Part shown: positions 34,842 to 43,577 of the stretch, piece by piece
Position numbering within the stretch: the first letter of the stretch is position 1
Layout: each line of letters opens with the position of its first letter
Source of the DNA: Bacteroidota bacterium
GTDB lineage: Bacteria; Bacteroidota; Bacteroidia; Palsa-965
Length of the DNA: 64,000 nucleotides
Reading direction: 5' to 3'
Assembly: GCA_020402865.1 (NCBI GenBank)
Contig: JADBYT010000004.1
Coordinates: forward strand, 1 to 64,000
Notes under the pieces: generated by a model
What the model was told of the DNA's origin: nothing
Database searches by the model: none
The model's input: only the letters and a program-made list of their open reading frames with translations
Translations under genes and position numbers: made by a program

Positions 34842-35828
34842 ATGAATAATACAGTAGCCGAGAAAGGCTGGCTTAATTTGCCCCCTGATCCCACGCTGGA
34901 TTTGTTTGCTGAAATAAGCCGGCTGAAAAAAGAAAAAAAGATGGTGCTGCTGGCGCATTACTATCAGGATGCCGATATACAGGATGTGGCCGATTTTATT
35001 GGCGACAGTCTTGGGCTGGCGCAGCAGGCTGCTAAAACCGATGCAGAGATCATTGTATTTGCCGGTGTGCATTTTATGGCCGAAACGGCAAAGATCCTTA
35101 ATCCGCACAAGAAAGTGCTGCTGCCCGATTTACGCGCCGGCTGCTCACTTGCGGATTCGTGTCCGCCCGAGGCTTTTGCCGCATTTAAGGCAAAGCACCC
35201 CGATCATATCGTGATTTCTTACATCAACTGCACGGCCGATATCAAGGCGCTGAGCGATATTATCTGCACCTCAAGCAATGCCGAGCAGATTGTAAACAGC
35301 CTGCCGCCCGATCAGAAAATCATCTTTGCGCCCGACCGCAACCTGGGCGGCTACCTGAACAAGAAAACCGGCCGAAATATGCTGCTGTGGGACGGGGCCT
35401 GCATGGTGCATGAAATTTTCTCGCTCGAAAAAATTGCCCGTCTTAAACAGCAACATCCTGAGGCAAAGTTCATTGCTCACCCCGAATGTGAGGCTCCGGT
35501 GCTTGAACTGGCTGATTTTATTGGTTCAACCACGGCCCTGCTCAACTTTACAAAGAAAGACAGCGCCCAGGCCTACATTGTGGCTACCGAAACCGGAATT
35601 CTGCACCAGATGGAAAAATCATCGCCGCAGAAAACCTTCATCCCTGCTCCGCCAAACAACAGCTGCGCCTGCAACGACTGCCCGCACATGAAACTCAACA
35701 CGCTCGAAAAGCTGTATGTGTGCATGCAGTACGAGCTGCCGGAAATCACCATGAGCCCCGAACTGATCGAGAAATCAGCAAAGCCAATTAACCGGATGCT
35801 TGAACTTTCTGCACAATTTGGCCTGTAA
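34842..35828 (+). CDS. nadA: Quinolinate synthase (4Fe-4S)
   Basis: 328 residues. It carries the NadA motifs [17 protein letters not shown] and GDSLGLAQ near the N-terminus and the three cluster cysteines: Cys130 (INCTADIKA), Cys187 (GACMVHE) and Cys277/Cys280 (CNDCPHM). NadA condenses iminoaspartate with dihydroxyacetone phosphate to quinolinate in de novo NAD synthesis; no nadB or nadC is near. The start is preceded by a purine-rich AAAAGAGAAT, but not a clear Shine-Dalgarno. Followed after 73 bp by the M28 peptidase gene, which has its own -7 box. Confidence 0.96.
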   Translation: MNNTVAEKGWLNLPPDPTLDLFAEISRLKKEKKMVLLAHYYQDADIQDVADFIGDSLGLAQQAAKTDAEIIVFAGVHFMAETAKILNPHKKVLLPDLRAGCSLADSCPPEAFAAFKAKHPDHIVISYINCTADIKALSDIICTSSNAEQIVNSLPPDQKIIFAPDRNLGGYLNKKTGRNMLLWDGACMVHEIFSLEKIARLKQQHPEAKFIAHPECEAPVLELADFIGSTTALLNFTKKDSAQAYIVATETGILHQMEKSSPQKTFIPAPPNNSCACNDCPHMKLNTLEKLYVCMQYELPEITMSPELIEKSAKPINRMLELSAQFGL

Positions 35829-35901
35829 TTAACAGTTTACCTGTGGATAACCGCTCGTAATGTGTGCATAACGTACACCTTACCTGCGGTTATCTTTGTT
35901 T

Positions 35902-37470
35902 ATGCGCATTTCTGTTCAGGCTGCAATTGGTGCAGCACTTTTTTCATCCGTATTTTTTACCGCCATGCAACCCGATCAGAAAGATCAGGTGCGCATGAAA
36001 TACGCCCAAACCGTCACAGCTGCCGATTTAAGAGCACATCTCCAGGTGCTGGCTTCCGATACCTACGAAGGACGTGAAACGGGCAAGAAGGGCCAGAAAA
36101 TGGCCGCAGAGTACATCAGAAACCGTTTCCGCGAGCTCGGAATTCCCGAACTGCCTTCGGGCGGCTATTACCAGAACGTGCCGCTCGAAGAATTTGTGCC
36201 CGGAAACGGAACAGTAACCGCTGGCAGTCAGTCGTTTTCATTTGGAAACGATTTCTTTTACACTTCGGGCACCACCGATCAGGATTTAACGGCCTCTGAA
36301 ATTGTGCTGGCCGGCTACGGAATTGAAACCAGAAAGTGGAACGACTACGGCAAACAAAAGCACACCGGAAAAATTGTAATGGTATTTGCCGATGAACCGG
36401 TAGATGCCGCCGGAAAATCACGCATTACAAATACCACCGAAAAATCAGACTGGAGCACACAGCGCCGTTTGAAAATAAACAGCGCCCGCGAACATGGAGC
36501 AAAAGCACTTTTCATTATTCTGCCTGATTATGAAAAGCGCAAACAGGAAATGCATCACGGCATTGAAGCCACCACACTTCAGCTCAAAGGCGAAAAGGCC
36601 GAGCAGCGAATGCCTGTGCTGTACATTTCCGAATCAATGGCTAACAGCCTGTTGGGCAAAAAAGCCGATGTAAAACAGATAAGAAATAAAATAAACACCA
36701 AAGGAAAAAGTAAAACACTTGTAAGTAAACAACCGGCCTCAATACGCATCCAGCGCACAAAGCGCGAGATCAACACAGAAAATGTGCTCGGCTACCTCGA
36801 AGGAAGTGATCTGAAAAACGAATTGCTTGTAATTACTGCGCATTATGATCATATCGGTATGGAAGACACCGTGGTGTTTAATGGTGCTGATGATGATGGT
36901 ACAGGAACAGTTACTGTACTTGAACTTGCCGAAGCTTTTGTGCAAGCAAAGAAAGATGGCCACGGTCCGCGACGCAGTATTTTGTTTATGACCGTGTCGG
37001 GCGAAGAAAAAGGATTGCTGGGTTCTGAATGGTACAGCGAACATCCGGTGTTTCCCCTCAGTCAGACCGTGTGCAATTTAAATATTGATATGATCGGACG
37101 TGTGGATCCTGATCATGAAAAAGATACTGCGGCTTATGTGTATGTAATTGGTTCCGACAAGCTCAGTTCGCAGTTAAAAGCAGTGAGTGAGGCAGCAAAT
37201 ACAACCTACTGCGGCATAAAGCTCGATTATCGTTTTGATGCACCGAACGATCCGAACTTCTTCTATTACAGGTCTGATCATTACAACTTTGCGCGGAAAA
37301 ATGTGCCTGTAATTTTTTACTTTAACGGCACGCATGCCGATTATCATAAAGCCACGGATGAAGTAAGCAAAATTAATTTTCCGCTTATGGAGCGCCGCGC
37401 ACGATTAGTGTTTTATACAGCCTGGGAAATTGCCAACCGCGATGCCCGTTTGCAGGTAGATAAAAAATAG
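35902..37470 (+). CDS. M28-family zinc metallopeptidase (exported)
   Basis: 522 residues from the ATG at 35902 (an in-frame TTG lies 6 nt earlier). N-terminal signal/anchor ~1-22, a helical segment with ASDTYEGRETGKKGQ (the usual M28 lead-in), a PA-type insert (~80-270), and the catalytic domain with zinc ligands in TAHYDHIG, GADDDGTGT, the catalytic Glu pair in VSGEEKGLLGSE, DMIGRVD and the final His in RSDHYNFA. Predicted aminopeptidase in the periplasm or at the surface. A TATCTTTG box ends 3 nt before the ATG, hinting at a leaderless mRNA. The lutB-like gene follows after 5 nt. Confidence 0.92.
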   Translation: MRISVQAAIGAALFSSVFFTAMQPDQKDQVRMKYAQTVTAADLRAHLQVLASDTYEGRETGKKGQKMAAEYIRNRFRELGIPELPSGGYYQNVPLEEFVPGNGTVTAGSQSFSFGNDFFYTSGTTDQDLTASEIVLAGYGIETRKWNDYGKQKHTGKIVMVFADEPVDAAGKSRITNTTEKSDWSTQRRLKINSAREHGAKALFIILPDYEKRKQEMHHGIEATTLQLKGEKAEQRMPVLYISESMANSLLGKKADVKQIRNKINTKGKSKTLVSKQPASIRIQRTKREINTENVLGYLEGSDLKNELLVITAHYDHIGMEDTVVFNGADDDGTGTVTVLELAEAFVQAKKDGHGPRRSILFMTVSGEEKGLLGSEWYSEHPVFPLSQTVCNLNIDMIGRVDPDHEKDTAAYVYVIGSDKLSSQLKAVSEAANTTYCGIKLDYRFDAPNDPNFFYYRSDHYNFARKNVPVIFYFNGTHADYHKATDEVSKINFPLMERRARLVFYTAWEIANRDARLQVDKK

Positions 37471-37475
37471 AGTGT

Positions 37476-38858
37476 ATGAGCGACTTTGCCACACGTTTTC
37501 AGCAGGCTGCAGAAGCTAAAGTGTTCGACAGCGAACACCGGAAAAAGCTGCAGTTTAACATTGGCCAGTACAACAAAAAAGTAGTGCAGGGCAAACAGCA
37601 GTTCAGCAACATTGAGCTGGCCCGCACACGTGCAGCAGGCCTTCGCAATAAAGTGGTTGAAAACCTCGATAAATACCTTATTGAGTTTGAAGCCAATTTT
37701 CTGAAACGTGGCGGTAAAATAATCTGGGCTACGGATGCAGCCGAAGCAGCACGTGAAATTGGTCAGCTGCTTGCCAAAAACAACATTACCTCGGTTATCA
37801 AATCAAAATCAATGGTAACCGAGGAAATAGGGCTTAACGAACACCTGAAGAAACAGGGCATTGAGTCGCTCGAAACAGATCTTGGCGAATACATTCAACA
37901 GCTCGATAACGAAGCTCCTTACCACATTGTAACCCCGGCCATGCATAAGTCGAAGGAAGATGTGGCAAAACTTTTTCACGAGAAAAAAGGCACTGCTCCA
38001 GACATGTCGCCGGCACAGGTAATGGCCTGGGTACGCGAGCACATGCGCGAAAAATACATGAATGCCGGTGCGGGAATTACAGGTGCCAACTTCCTCATGG
38101 CCGACAGTGGTACAATTGCTGTGAGCGAAAATGAAGGCAATGCCGTGCTCTCCATGGGTTTTCCGAAACTACATATCGTAATCACCGGCATTGAGAAAAT
38201 AATTCCTTCGCAAAACGATCTCGATTTGTTCTGGCCGCTGCTGTCCACATTTGGTACCGGACAACAGCTTACCGTGTATAATTCCATCATAGGCGGCCCG
38301 CGCCAAAATGGTGAAACCGACGGCCCCGAAGAACTTGTGCTTGTATTGCTTGATAACGGCCGGAGCAATGTGCTTGCTCAAACCGAGCAGCGCCGCGCAT
38401 TAGGCTGCATACGCTGTGGTGCATGCCTCAATGCCTGCCCTGTTTATGAAGGCGTGGGCGGACACGCCTATGATGCCACATACAGCGGCCCCATTGGCTC
38501 TGTACTTATGCCGTGGATGGGTGGCATGGAAAACTACCGCCACCTGAGCAATGCCTCCACGCTTTGCGGAAAATGCACGGAAGTGTGTCCGGTAAAAATA
38601 GACCTGCACAAACTCCTGCTCTACAACCGCCGCGATGCCAACCAGCAAGGCATGGCCACAAAAACAGAAAATGTAATGTGGTTTTTCTGGAAAGGAGCCA
38701 TGCTGAAAAGAAGTAAAATGGAAAAAGGCGGCTCCAAGCTTAAAAACTTTATGCTCCGTCAGTTCTTCCGCAAACAATGGGGCAACCGCCGTGAATTACC
38801 TTCCGTAGCGCCAAAATCATTCAACCAGATCTGGCGCGAACGCAAGGGAATTAAGTAA
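37476..38858 (+). CDS. lutB: LutB/YkgF-like lactate utilisation iron-sulfur protein
   Basis: 460 residues. LUD domain in the first ~300 residues (KSKSMVTEEIGLNEHLK, GITGANFLMADSGTIAVSENEGN in part), then two 4Fe-4S ferredoxin-type motifs: Cys311-314-317-321 (CIRCGACLNACP) and Cys364-367-371 (CGKCTEVCP). In the LutABC complex LutB passes electrons during L-lactate oxidation to pyruvate. lutA and lutC are not in this window, so the complex would have to be completed from elsewhere or this copy serves another redox enzyme. Likely co-transcribed with the M28 gene (5-nt gap); followed by a strong bidirectional terminator. Confidence 0.88.
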   Translation: MSDFATRFQQAAEAKVFDSEHRKKLQFNIGQYNKKVVQGKQQFSNIELARTRAAGLRNKVVENLDKYLIEFEANFLKRGGKIIWATDAAEAAREIGQLLAKNNITSVIKSKSMVTEEIGLNEHLKKQGIESLETDLGEYIQQLDNEAPYHIVTPAMHKSKEDVAKLFHEKKGTAPDMSPAQVMAWVREHMREKYMNAGAGITGANFLMADSGTIAVSENEGNAVLSMGFPKLHIVITGIEKIIPSQNDLDLFWPLLSTFGTGQQLTVYNSIIGGPRQNGETDGPEELVLVLLDNGRSNVLAQTEQRRALGCIRCGACLNACPVYEGVGGHAYDATYSGPIGSVLMPWMGGMENYRHLSNASTLCGKCTEVCPVKIDLHKLLLYNRRDANQQGMATKTENVMWFFWKGAMLKRSKMEKGGSKLKNFMLRQFFRKQWGNRRELPSVAPKSFNQIWRERKGIK

Positions 38859-38869
38859 AAACTTTATAT

Positions 38870-38910
38870 GCAAAAGCGGCGCATTCTTTAGTGGAATGCG
38901 CCGCTTTTGC
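38870..38910. terminator. Bidirectional terminator between lutB and the Pmp3-like gene
   Basis: GCAAAAGCGGCGCATTC (38870-38886) pairs perfectly over 17 bp with its complement at 38894-38910 around a 7-nt loop; A- and T-runs on both sides serve both convergent genes. Confidence 0.88.
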
Positions 38911-38925
38911 ATGAATAACAATTGG

Positions 38926-39528
38926 TTATTTGTTTCTTGAATAGATGATGAGGGCATGAATTACACCGGGAATCCAGCAAAGAATAGAAAGCACCAGGTT
39001 AATCCAGAAATCATTATCGATATCGCCTTTCACGAAATACACGCCCAGCGGCGGAATGAAAATGCAGCAGATAATGATTACTGCTTCCGGCACGTCATCA
39101 GGAAAAGATTTATTGCTCTTTTTTGTGCCTTGTTTTACAACTTCTTTAGCAGCCTGACGTACTTCTTTTTTGGTAAGCGGAGCAGTAACTACCGAAGGTG
39201 TAACGGTATTTTTTGCAGGGCTCGCGGCAACGGTAGCAGCTTTCGGGGCAGGTGTTTGTCCGGCTATGGTTTGTACTTCGCCTTTTACTGATTCGGGTGT
39301 TACTGCTTTTTGTGTAACGCCGGAAGCCTGAGCGGGAGTAATGGTCGGGCGCTCAACAGCTACTTGTTTTTCTTCTGTATTAGCTGATTTTTTATGGTTT
39401 TTAGCTACATAAAAACCATCGCGGTAGCGACGCTTTTCAATGGTAAGACCATCGCCGGTGCTGCACGAAAACAGCATGGCAGCAGCAACTACAGCAGCAA
39501 AGCCAAGTACAAGTTTGTTGTGTTTCAT
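38926..39528 (-). CDS. Lipoprotein with C-terminal YqaE/Pmp3 membrane domain
   Basis: 200 residues. Lipobox at AMLFSCSTG (Cys22), then ~110 residues of low-complexity Ala/Thr/Val/Lys sequence, then a Pmp3-type two-helix domain (~147-197, IFIPPLGVYFVKGDIDNDFW and LSILCWIPGVIHAL). Pmp3 proteins are normally ~50-60 residues and affect membrane potential or stress resistance; the lipoprotein-linker-Pmp3 fusion is characteristic of Bacteroidetes. The topology is unusual because a lipidated N-terminus and two inner-membrane helices occur in one protein. Co-directional with DUF2752 (25-nt gap). Confidence 0.8.
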   Translation of the reverse strand: MKHNKLVLGFAAVVAAAMLFSCSTGDGLTIEKRRYRDGFYVAKNHKKSANTEEKQVAVERPTITPAQASGVTQKAVTPESVKGEVQTIAGQTPAPKAATVAASPAKNTVTPSVVTAPLTKKEVRQAAKEVVKQGTKKSNKSFPDDVPEAVIIICCIFIPPLGVYFVKGDIDNDFWINLVLSILCWIPGVIHALIIYSRNK

Positions 39529-39553
39529 AGGTAATTGTTTTTATTATTGATTA

Positions 39554-39982
39554 TTAAGTGTTTGCAGAAGTCTTTTGCTGTGATGTTTTTACTTTTTTAA
39601 ATACAACAATCCATTGTTTTATCCACCAGAATGCAAGAAGCGGAATAACAATAAATGTAAGTTTATTCATTTCCCATGCACCGGCAAAATCGAAATGCGA
39701 TAAACGCATCGTGCCGCGTGTTAATCCGCAACCCGGACATTCCACACCTGAAATGGCGGTGTAGATGCAAAGTGGCGGGCCACCGTCGAAAAATGTTTTC
39801 GGAAGCACAAATACAAGTACCGGTATCACGGTAAGTACCGCAAACAGTAACAGTATTCCGGGTTTGCTTTCGAAAAAACGGCGCATAATCATGTTTTGAG
39901 CGACTAAAACTACTATTTCACCCATTAAATAACAAAAAAACAGTACTAAACGCCGAGTATTAATTTTTAGATCATTGAGCAT
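39554..39982 (-). CDS. DUF2752 membrane protein
   Basis: 142 residues with three hydrophobic segments (~8-30, ~38-62, ~108-128). The family signature CPGCGLTRGTMRL lies at ~80-92, followed by the usual aromatic/acidic DFAGAWEMN and the last helix. Function of DUF2752 is unknown. First gene of a probable two-gene unit with the Pmp3-like lipoprotein; divergent from the ferritin gene, whose promoter overlaps its 5' end. Confidence 0.85.
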   Translation of the reverse strand: MLNDLKINTRRLVLFFCYLMGEIVVLVAQNMIMRRFFESKPGILLLFAVLTVIPVLVFVLPKTFFDGGPPLCIYTAISGVECPGCGLTRGTMRLSHFDFAGAWEMNKLTFIVIPLLAFWWIKQWIVVFKKVKTSQQKTSANT

Positions 39983-40006
39983 CAGGAAATGATTATACTA
40001 ACTTTG
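39975..40006 (+). promoter_or_regulatory. Promoter of the ferritin gene (TTG-N21-TAACTTTG)
   Basis: TTG at 39975-39977 and a perfect -7 box TAACTTTG at 39999-40006, 18 nt before the ATG at 40025. Spacer 21 nt, within the 17-23 range known for Flavobacterium promoters. Confidence 0.6.
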
Positions 40007-40024
40007 TATATAAATCATTGAACC

Positions 40025-40546
40025 ATGCTATCTACCAAAATTGAAACGGCACTTAACCAGCAAATCGAGCTGGAAGGGGCTTCTTCGCAATATTACCTTG
40101 CCATGGCTTCGTGGGCCGAAACACAGGGCATGAATGGAATTTCCACATTCCTTTACAAGCATTCTGACGAGGAGCGCATGCACATGCTTAAACTGATGAA
40201 GTATGTAAACGAACGTGGCGGCCAGGCCGTTGTACCCACACTGAAAGCTCCGCCCAAAACATTCAAAGGTGTAAAAGAGGTATTTGATCTGGTACTCGAA
40301 CACGAAGTAAAAGTATCCACTGAAATCAATAAACTCGTGGGCATTTGTGTAAAGGAAGGCGATTATACCACACAGAATTTTCTGCAGTGGTATGTGTCTG
40401 AACAAATTGAAGAAGAAGCCCTGGCCCGCAAAATCCTCGATAAACTCAAACTTCTTGGAGGCGATAAAGGTAATCTCTATCTCTTCGACCGCGACCTTGA
40501 AACGCTTGCTGCTGCTGAGGCAGAGGCTGAAGGTGCCGGAGCATAA
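40025..40546 (+). CDS. ftnA: Ferritin (FtnA-type)
   Basis: 173 residues. All ferroxidase-centre residues of bacterial FtnA are in place at the same numbering: Glu17, Glu50 and His53 (DEERMHM), Glu94 (LEHEVKV), Gln127 and Glu130 (SEQIEEE). It should form a 24-mer cage that oxidises ferrous iron and stores it as ferric mineral in the cytoplasm. The C-terminus is alanine/glutamate-rich and longer than usual by a few residues. Single gene with its own promoter and a terminator just after the stop. Confidence 0.96.
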   Translation: MLSTKIETALNQQIELEGASSQYYLAMASWAETQGMNGISTFLYKHSDEERMHMLKLMKYVNERGGQAVVPTLKAPPKTFKGVKEVFDLVLEHEVKVSTEINKLVGICVKEGDYTTQNFLQWYVSEQIEEEALARKILDKLKLLGGDKGNLYLFDRDLETLAAAEAEAEGAGA

Positions 40547-40565
40547 ATTGCAAAGCATAAATGTA

Positions 40566-40603
40566 AAAACAGGCTGCATGAACCAACTCATGCAGCCTGT
40601 TTT
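40566..40603. terminator. Terminator after ferritin (bidirectional)
   Basis: AAAACAGGCTGCATGA (40566-40581) pairs with TCATGCAGCCTGTTTT (40588-40603); a perfect 16-bp stem with a 6-nt loop between convergent genes. Confidence 0.9.
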
Positions 40604-40619
40604 GCATTTGTACAACGCC

Positions 40620-43139
40620 TTACTGTTTCACAAACCGTGATGTACGGGTTATGTTGCCCGTGTTTGTACGTACAAAGTACACGCCGGCGGGCAAAGCGGC
40701 AATATCAATATGATTTATGCCTGCTGTACAACGCAGACTCCGTACTTGCTTACCATTCATATCTACAATAACTGCATCGGCCGCAGTTGGAAGCTCAAGC
40801 TGCAGTGTTTCCTGTGCCGGATTTGGCCAAATACGCAGCAGCTGTGGCAGCGATGTTTCGGCTTCTGTGCCGGTGAGCAATGCGGTGATGGAAATGGTTT
40901 GAATGGAACGTGCAAATGTACCGGCCACCAGCTTTGTACCGGTGTTGTTTAATCCCAGCGAATACACCGGAATCACGGGCATATTATTGCCCACCCGTGT
41001 CCAGTTTACGCCGCCGTTTGTGGTAAAATATACGCCCGCATCAGTAGCCACAAACAACACGTTTTCATTGCCCTGCATAATGACCAGATCGTTAATACCA
41101 AACTGCGGCAAATCACCCGAAATATCCGTCCAGGTTTGGCCGTTGTTGGTTGATTTGTGGATGTGCGGAATGAAATCGTTTGATTTATAGCCCGAATGCG
41201 TTACATAAATAGTATTGAGCATGTTTGGCGATCCTTTCATTGCAGTGACATATCGGTTTGGCAGATTTCCGGTTACGTCTGTCCACGTGCCGCCGTCGTT
41301 GGTGGTTACCCACACATTGCCATCAAGCGTTCCCGCATACAAATGCCCGGCAGCCAGCGGCGATTCATTAAGTGCGGTTATGGTGTGAAAGCGTGGTCCG
41401 TAAATTATTCCATCGGTTAAATCGTTGCTTATCGGCACCGCAGCGCCGTAGGGTGCACCTGTTAATTTGTGCACGCGATGTGTAGCGAGATAAACAACGC
41501 TGGGATCGTGTACACTCAGTAAATACGGCATATCCCAGTGTTTCCGGTCGGTAAAATCGCCAAATGTAAGCGGGTAGTAACTAAAGCCGCCATCATCGGT
41601 AAAATCTACACTTCCGTTCTGTGTTTCCACATACCAGAGCCCACCGATGGAGGGATGAAACCAGGCCTGAAAACCATCGCCGCCATAGATACGTGGCCAG
41701 CTGTTTATGTTTGTGGAATTACCTCCCGATGTACCGTTGTCCTGCATGCCGCCATAATAATCGTTTGGCGAAAACGGATTGGAAGCCACGCGGTAAAACA
41801 TGTTGGCCGGAATGTTTTCTATATCGGTCCAGTTTACGCCATCATCGCTGCTTTGGTATATGCCCCCGTCGGTACATAAAATCAGATCGCCCGCCGAATT
41901 AAAATCAAGATCATGTCCGTCGGCATGCACCTCGTAAGTGTACCAGGGCGGCGTAAAGGTGTTCCATGTTTGTCCGCCATCGGTAGTGCGCCACTGGTCA
42001 ACGCCAAGCATGTAAATGGTATTCGGGTCGTTTGGTTTCACATATATTTTCCCGAAATACCAGCCAAAGCCGCCCAGTGCATTCGGGTCGAGGGAGGCTG
42101 TGGGTAAGGCACTCCACGACGAAGCGGCATTGGTTGTGGTATAAATGCCCTGCAGCTGCAGGGTCGTATCCACCAGCATGGCAAAAAGCTGGCTGGTATT
42201 GCCCGGGTACATGGCTAAACCGATCCGCGAAAAAGCCTGATTGGGAATACCCGCCATGGCCGCATTCCAGCTGGCGCCGCCGTTTGTGGTTTTCCATATT
42301 TTCGATTCAGTACTGTAAATAAATGATTCCTGATTGTTGCGGATGCGGCTCCAGCTGGCGGCATAAAGTATTTGCGGATTCGACGGGTCAAGCACAAGAT
42401 CCGTAACGCCCGTCTGGTTGCTCACAAACAACGATTGTGTCCATGTTTGTCCGCCGTCGGTTGATTTGTATAGTCCGCGATTATTATCGCGCACAAAAGG
42501 CAGGCCCATGGCTGCGGCATAAATAATGTTTGTGTTTGACGGGTCAATAGCAATATCGCTGATGATGTAGGTGTTGCCCAGACCCAGGTTGGTCCATGTT
42601 TGTCCGCCATCTGTAGTTTTGTAAATACCCGTACCGATAAACGGATAACCGCCCACATTGGGGTCGCCGGTGCCTACGTATATGGTTGATGAGCTGCCCG
42701 GTTCAAACACAATGCAGCCAATGGAAAGCGAAGGGTTGTTATCGAACACGGGCAGCCATGTTTGTCCGCCGTTGCTGGTTTTCCAAAGGCCTCCGGTAGT
42801 GCTTCCGGCAAACATTACCTGATTGTTGTTCGGGTCAACTGCCAGACTGTTAAAGCGGCCGCCAATATTGCCGGGTCCTTCTACCGTCCACGATACCGTT
42901 GAACTCATGCGGGCGTTTGCTTCCTGCGTGTAAGCCTGCCGCATGGCTGCCTGATACGCTGCCGCATCGGGCGCTGCATCGGGCCAGCTACGTTGCAACT
43001 CCATCCATTCGTAAGGCAATGCCGGGTTTTCGCCCTCCGTTTTTGGCGCAACAGGGCTTTTTGAGCTTCCGCCCGGCCCCAGAATGGCCAACGCCACAAA
43101 AGAGGCTATTAACATTCCCGGAAACAGAATATAACGCAT
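40620..43139 (-). CDS. BNR/sortilin-like beta-propeller protein with T9SS type A sorting domain
   Basis: 839 residues. N-terminal signal peptide/anchor (~1-24), a short helical segment, then from ~85 to ~750 many beta-propeller strands with the Asp-box/VPS10 signature (TTDGGQTW, TSNGGQTW, TNNGGTWTDV and SNNGQTWTDI, at least ten copies), which fold as a BNR-repeat propeller. The opening GPGNIGGRFNSLAVDPNNN is typical of a widespread Bacteroidetes glycosidase-like or binding family without proven enzyme activity. The last ~75 residues are a sorting domain (IWPNPAQETLQLEL ... GVYFVRTNTGN). Secreted or surface-attached. Confidence 0.9.
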   Translation of the reverse strand: MRYILFPGMLIASFVALAILGPGGSSKSPVAPKTEGENPALPYEWMELQRSWPDAAPDAAAYQAAMRQAYTQEANARMSSTVSWTVEGPGNIGGRFNSLAVDPNNNQVMFAGSTTGGLWKTSNGGQTWLPVFDNNPSLSIGCIVFEPGSSSTIYVGTGDPNVGGYPFIGTGIYKTTDGGQTWTNLGLGNTYIISDIAIDPSNTNIIYAAAMGLPFVRDNNRGLYKSTDGGQTWTQSLFVSNQTGVTDLVLDPSNPQILYAASWSRIRNNQESFIYSTESKIWKTTNGGASWNAAMAGIPNQAFSRIGLAMYPGNTSQLFAMLVDTTLQLQGIYTTTNAASSWSALPTASLDPNALGGFGWYFGKIYVKPNDPNTIYMLGVDQWRTTDGGQTWNTFTPPWYTYEVHADGHDLDFNSAGDLILCTDGGIYQSSDDGVNWTDIENIPANMFYRVASNPFSPNDYYGGMQDNGTSGGNSTNINSWPRIYGGDGFQAWFHPSIGGLWYVETQNGSVDFTDDGGFSYYPLTFGDFTDRKHWDMPYLLSVHDPSVVYLATHRVHKLTGAPYGAAVPISNDLTDGIIYGPRFHTITALNESPLAAGHLYAGTLDGNVWVTTNDGGTWTDVTGNLPNRYVTAMKGSPNMLNTIYVTHSGYKSNDFIPHIHKSTNNGQTWTDISGDLPQFGINDLVIMQGNENVLFVATDAGVYFTTNGGVNWTRVGNNMPVIPVYSLGLNNTGTKLVAGTFARSIQTISITALLTGTEAETSLPQLLRIWPNPAQETLQLELPTAADAVIVDMNGKQVRSLRCTAGINHIDIAALPAGVYFVRTNTGNITRTSRFVKQ

Positions 43140-43317
43140 ATCAATTTGTTTGTGATTGTAAATGATGAAGTTAGCACAAAACAGAGCAAGCGCAAATTAA
43201 TAATGTGTTGAAAACGATTAACAGAAAACAAAAGATGTTTAAAACTCTGGCCTTCAAAATTTGACAAAACACCCCGGTGTTGACGAAATTTGAGAATAAG
43301 CCCAAAATTCCCCTGCC

Positions 43318-43551
43318 ATGACTGTACAGGAATTTTCGTTCATCAATGATCGCCCCTGCCGCTTTAAATTAAAGTCAGGCAAAGAGGTTTTTGGTGTAAT
43401 TACAGAAACCCCGCGCGGTACGGAAAACTATTTCTTCACCACCCTCAGCGAGCGCCACAAATCAGGAGCAGCAGGCATGGGCGTGCTAATCAATCTCAAT
43501 GATGTGGTGGGCGCAGAAATACTGCACGAAGCCGAAACAAAGGTTGGTTAA
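43318..43551 (+). CDS. 77-residue conserved-looking small protein, possibly Sm/SH3-like fold
   Basis: No signal peptide or membrane segment. RPCRFKLKSGKEVFGVITE followed by INLNDVVGAEIL resembles the strand pattern of small Sm-like/SH3 barrels, in which LKSGK.V.G.I forms strands 2-3; this is a guess from pattern. The ATG at 43318 has no Shine-Dalgarno. It is isolated in a 178-bp upstream gap and convergent with the T9SS gene at 43578. Codon use and protein-like composition support a real gene. Confidence 0.6.
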   Translation: MTVQEFSFINDRPCRFKLKSGKEVFGVITETPRGTENYFFTTLSERHKSGAAGMGVLINLNDVVGAEILHEAETKVG

Positions 43552-43577
43552 GGCCGTTTCCCGCGTTGTTATTTCCC

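Noticed and set aside
35842-35871. Two DnaA-box-like 9-mers (TGTGGATAA and TGTGCATAA) between nadA and the M28 gene
   Set aside because: Only two boxes without an AT-rich unwinding element or neighbouring dnaA; the origin is more likely near the parS cluster or outside the window.
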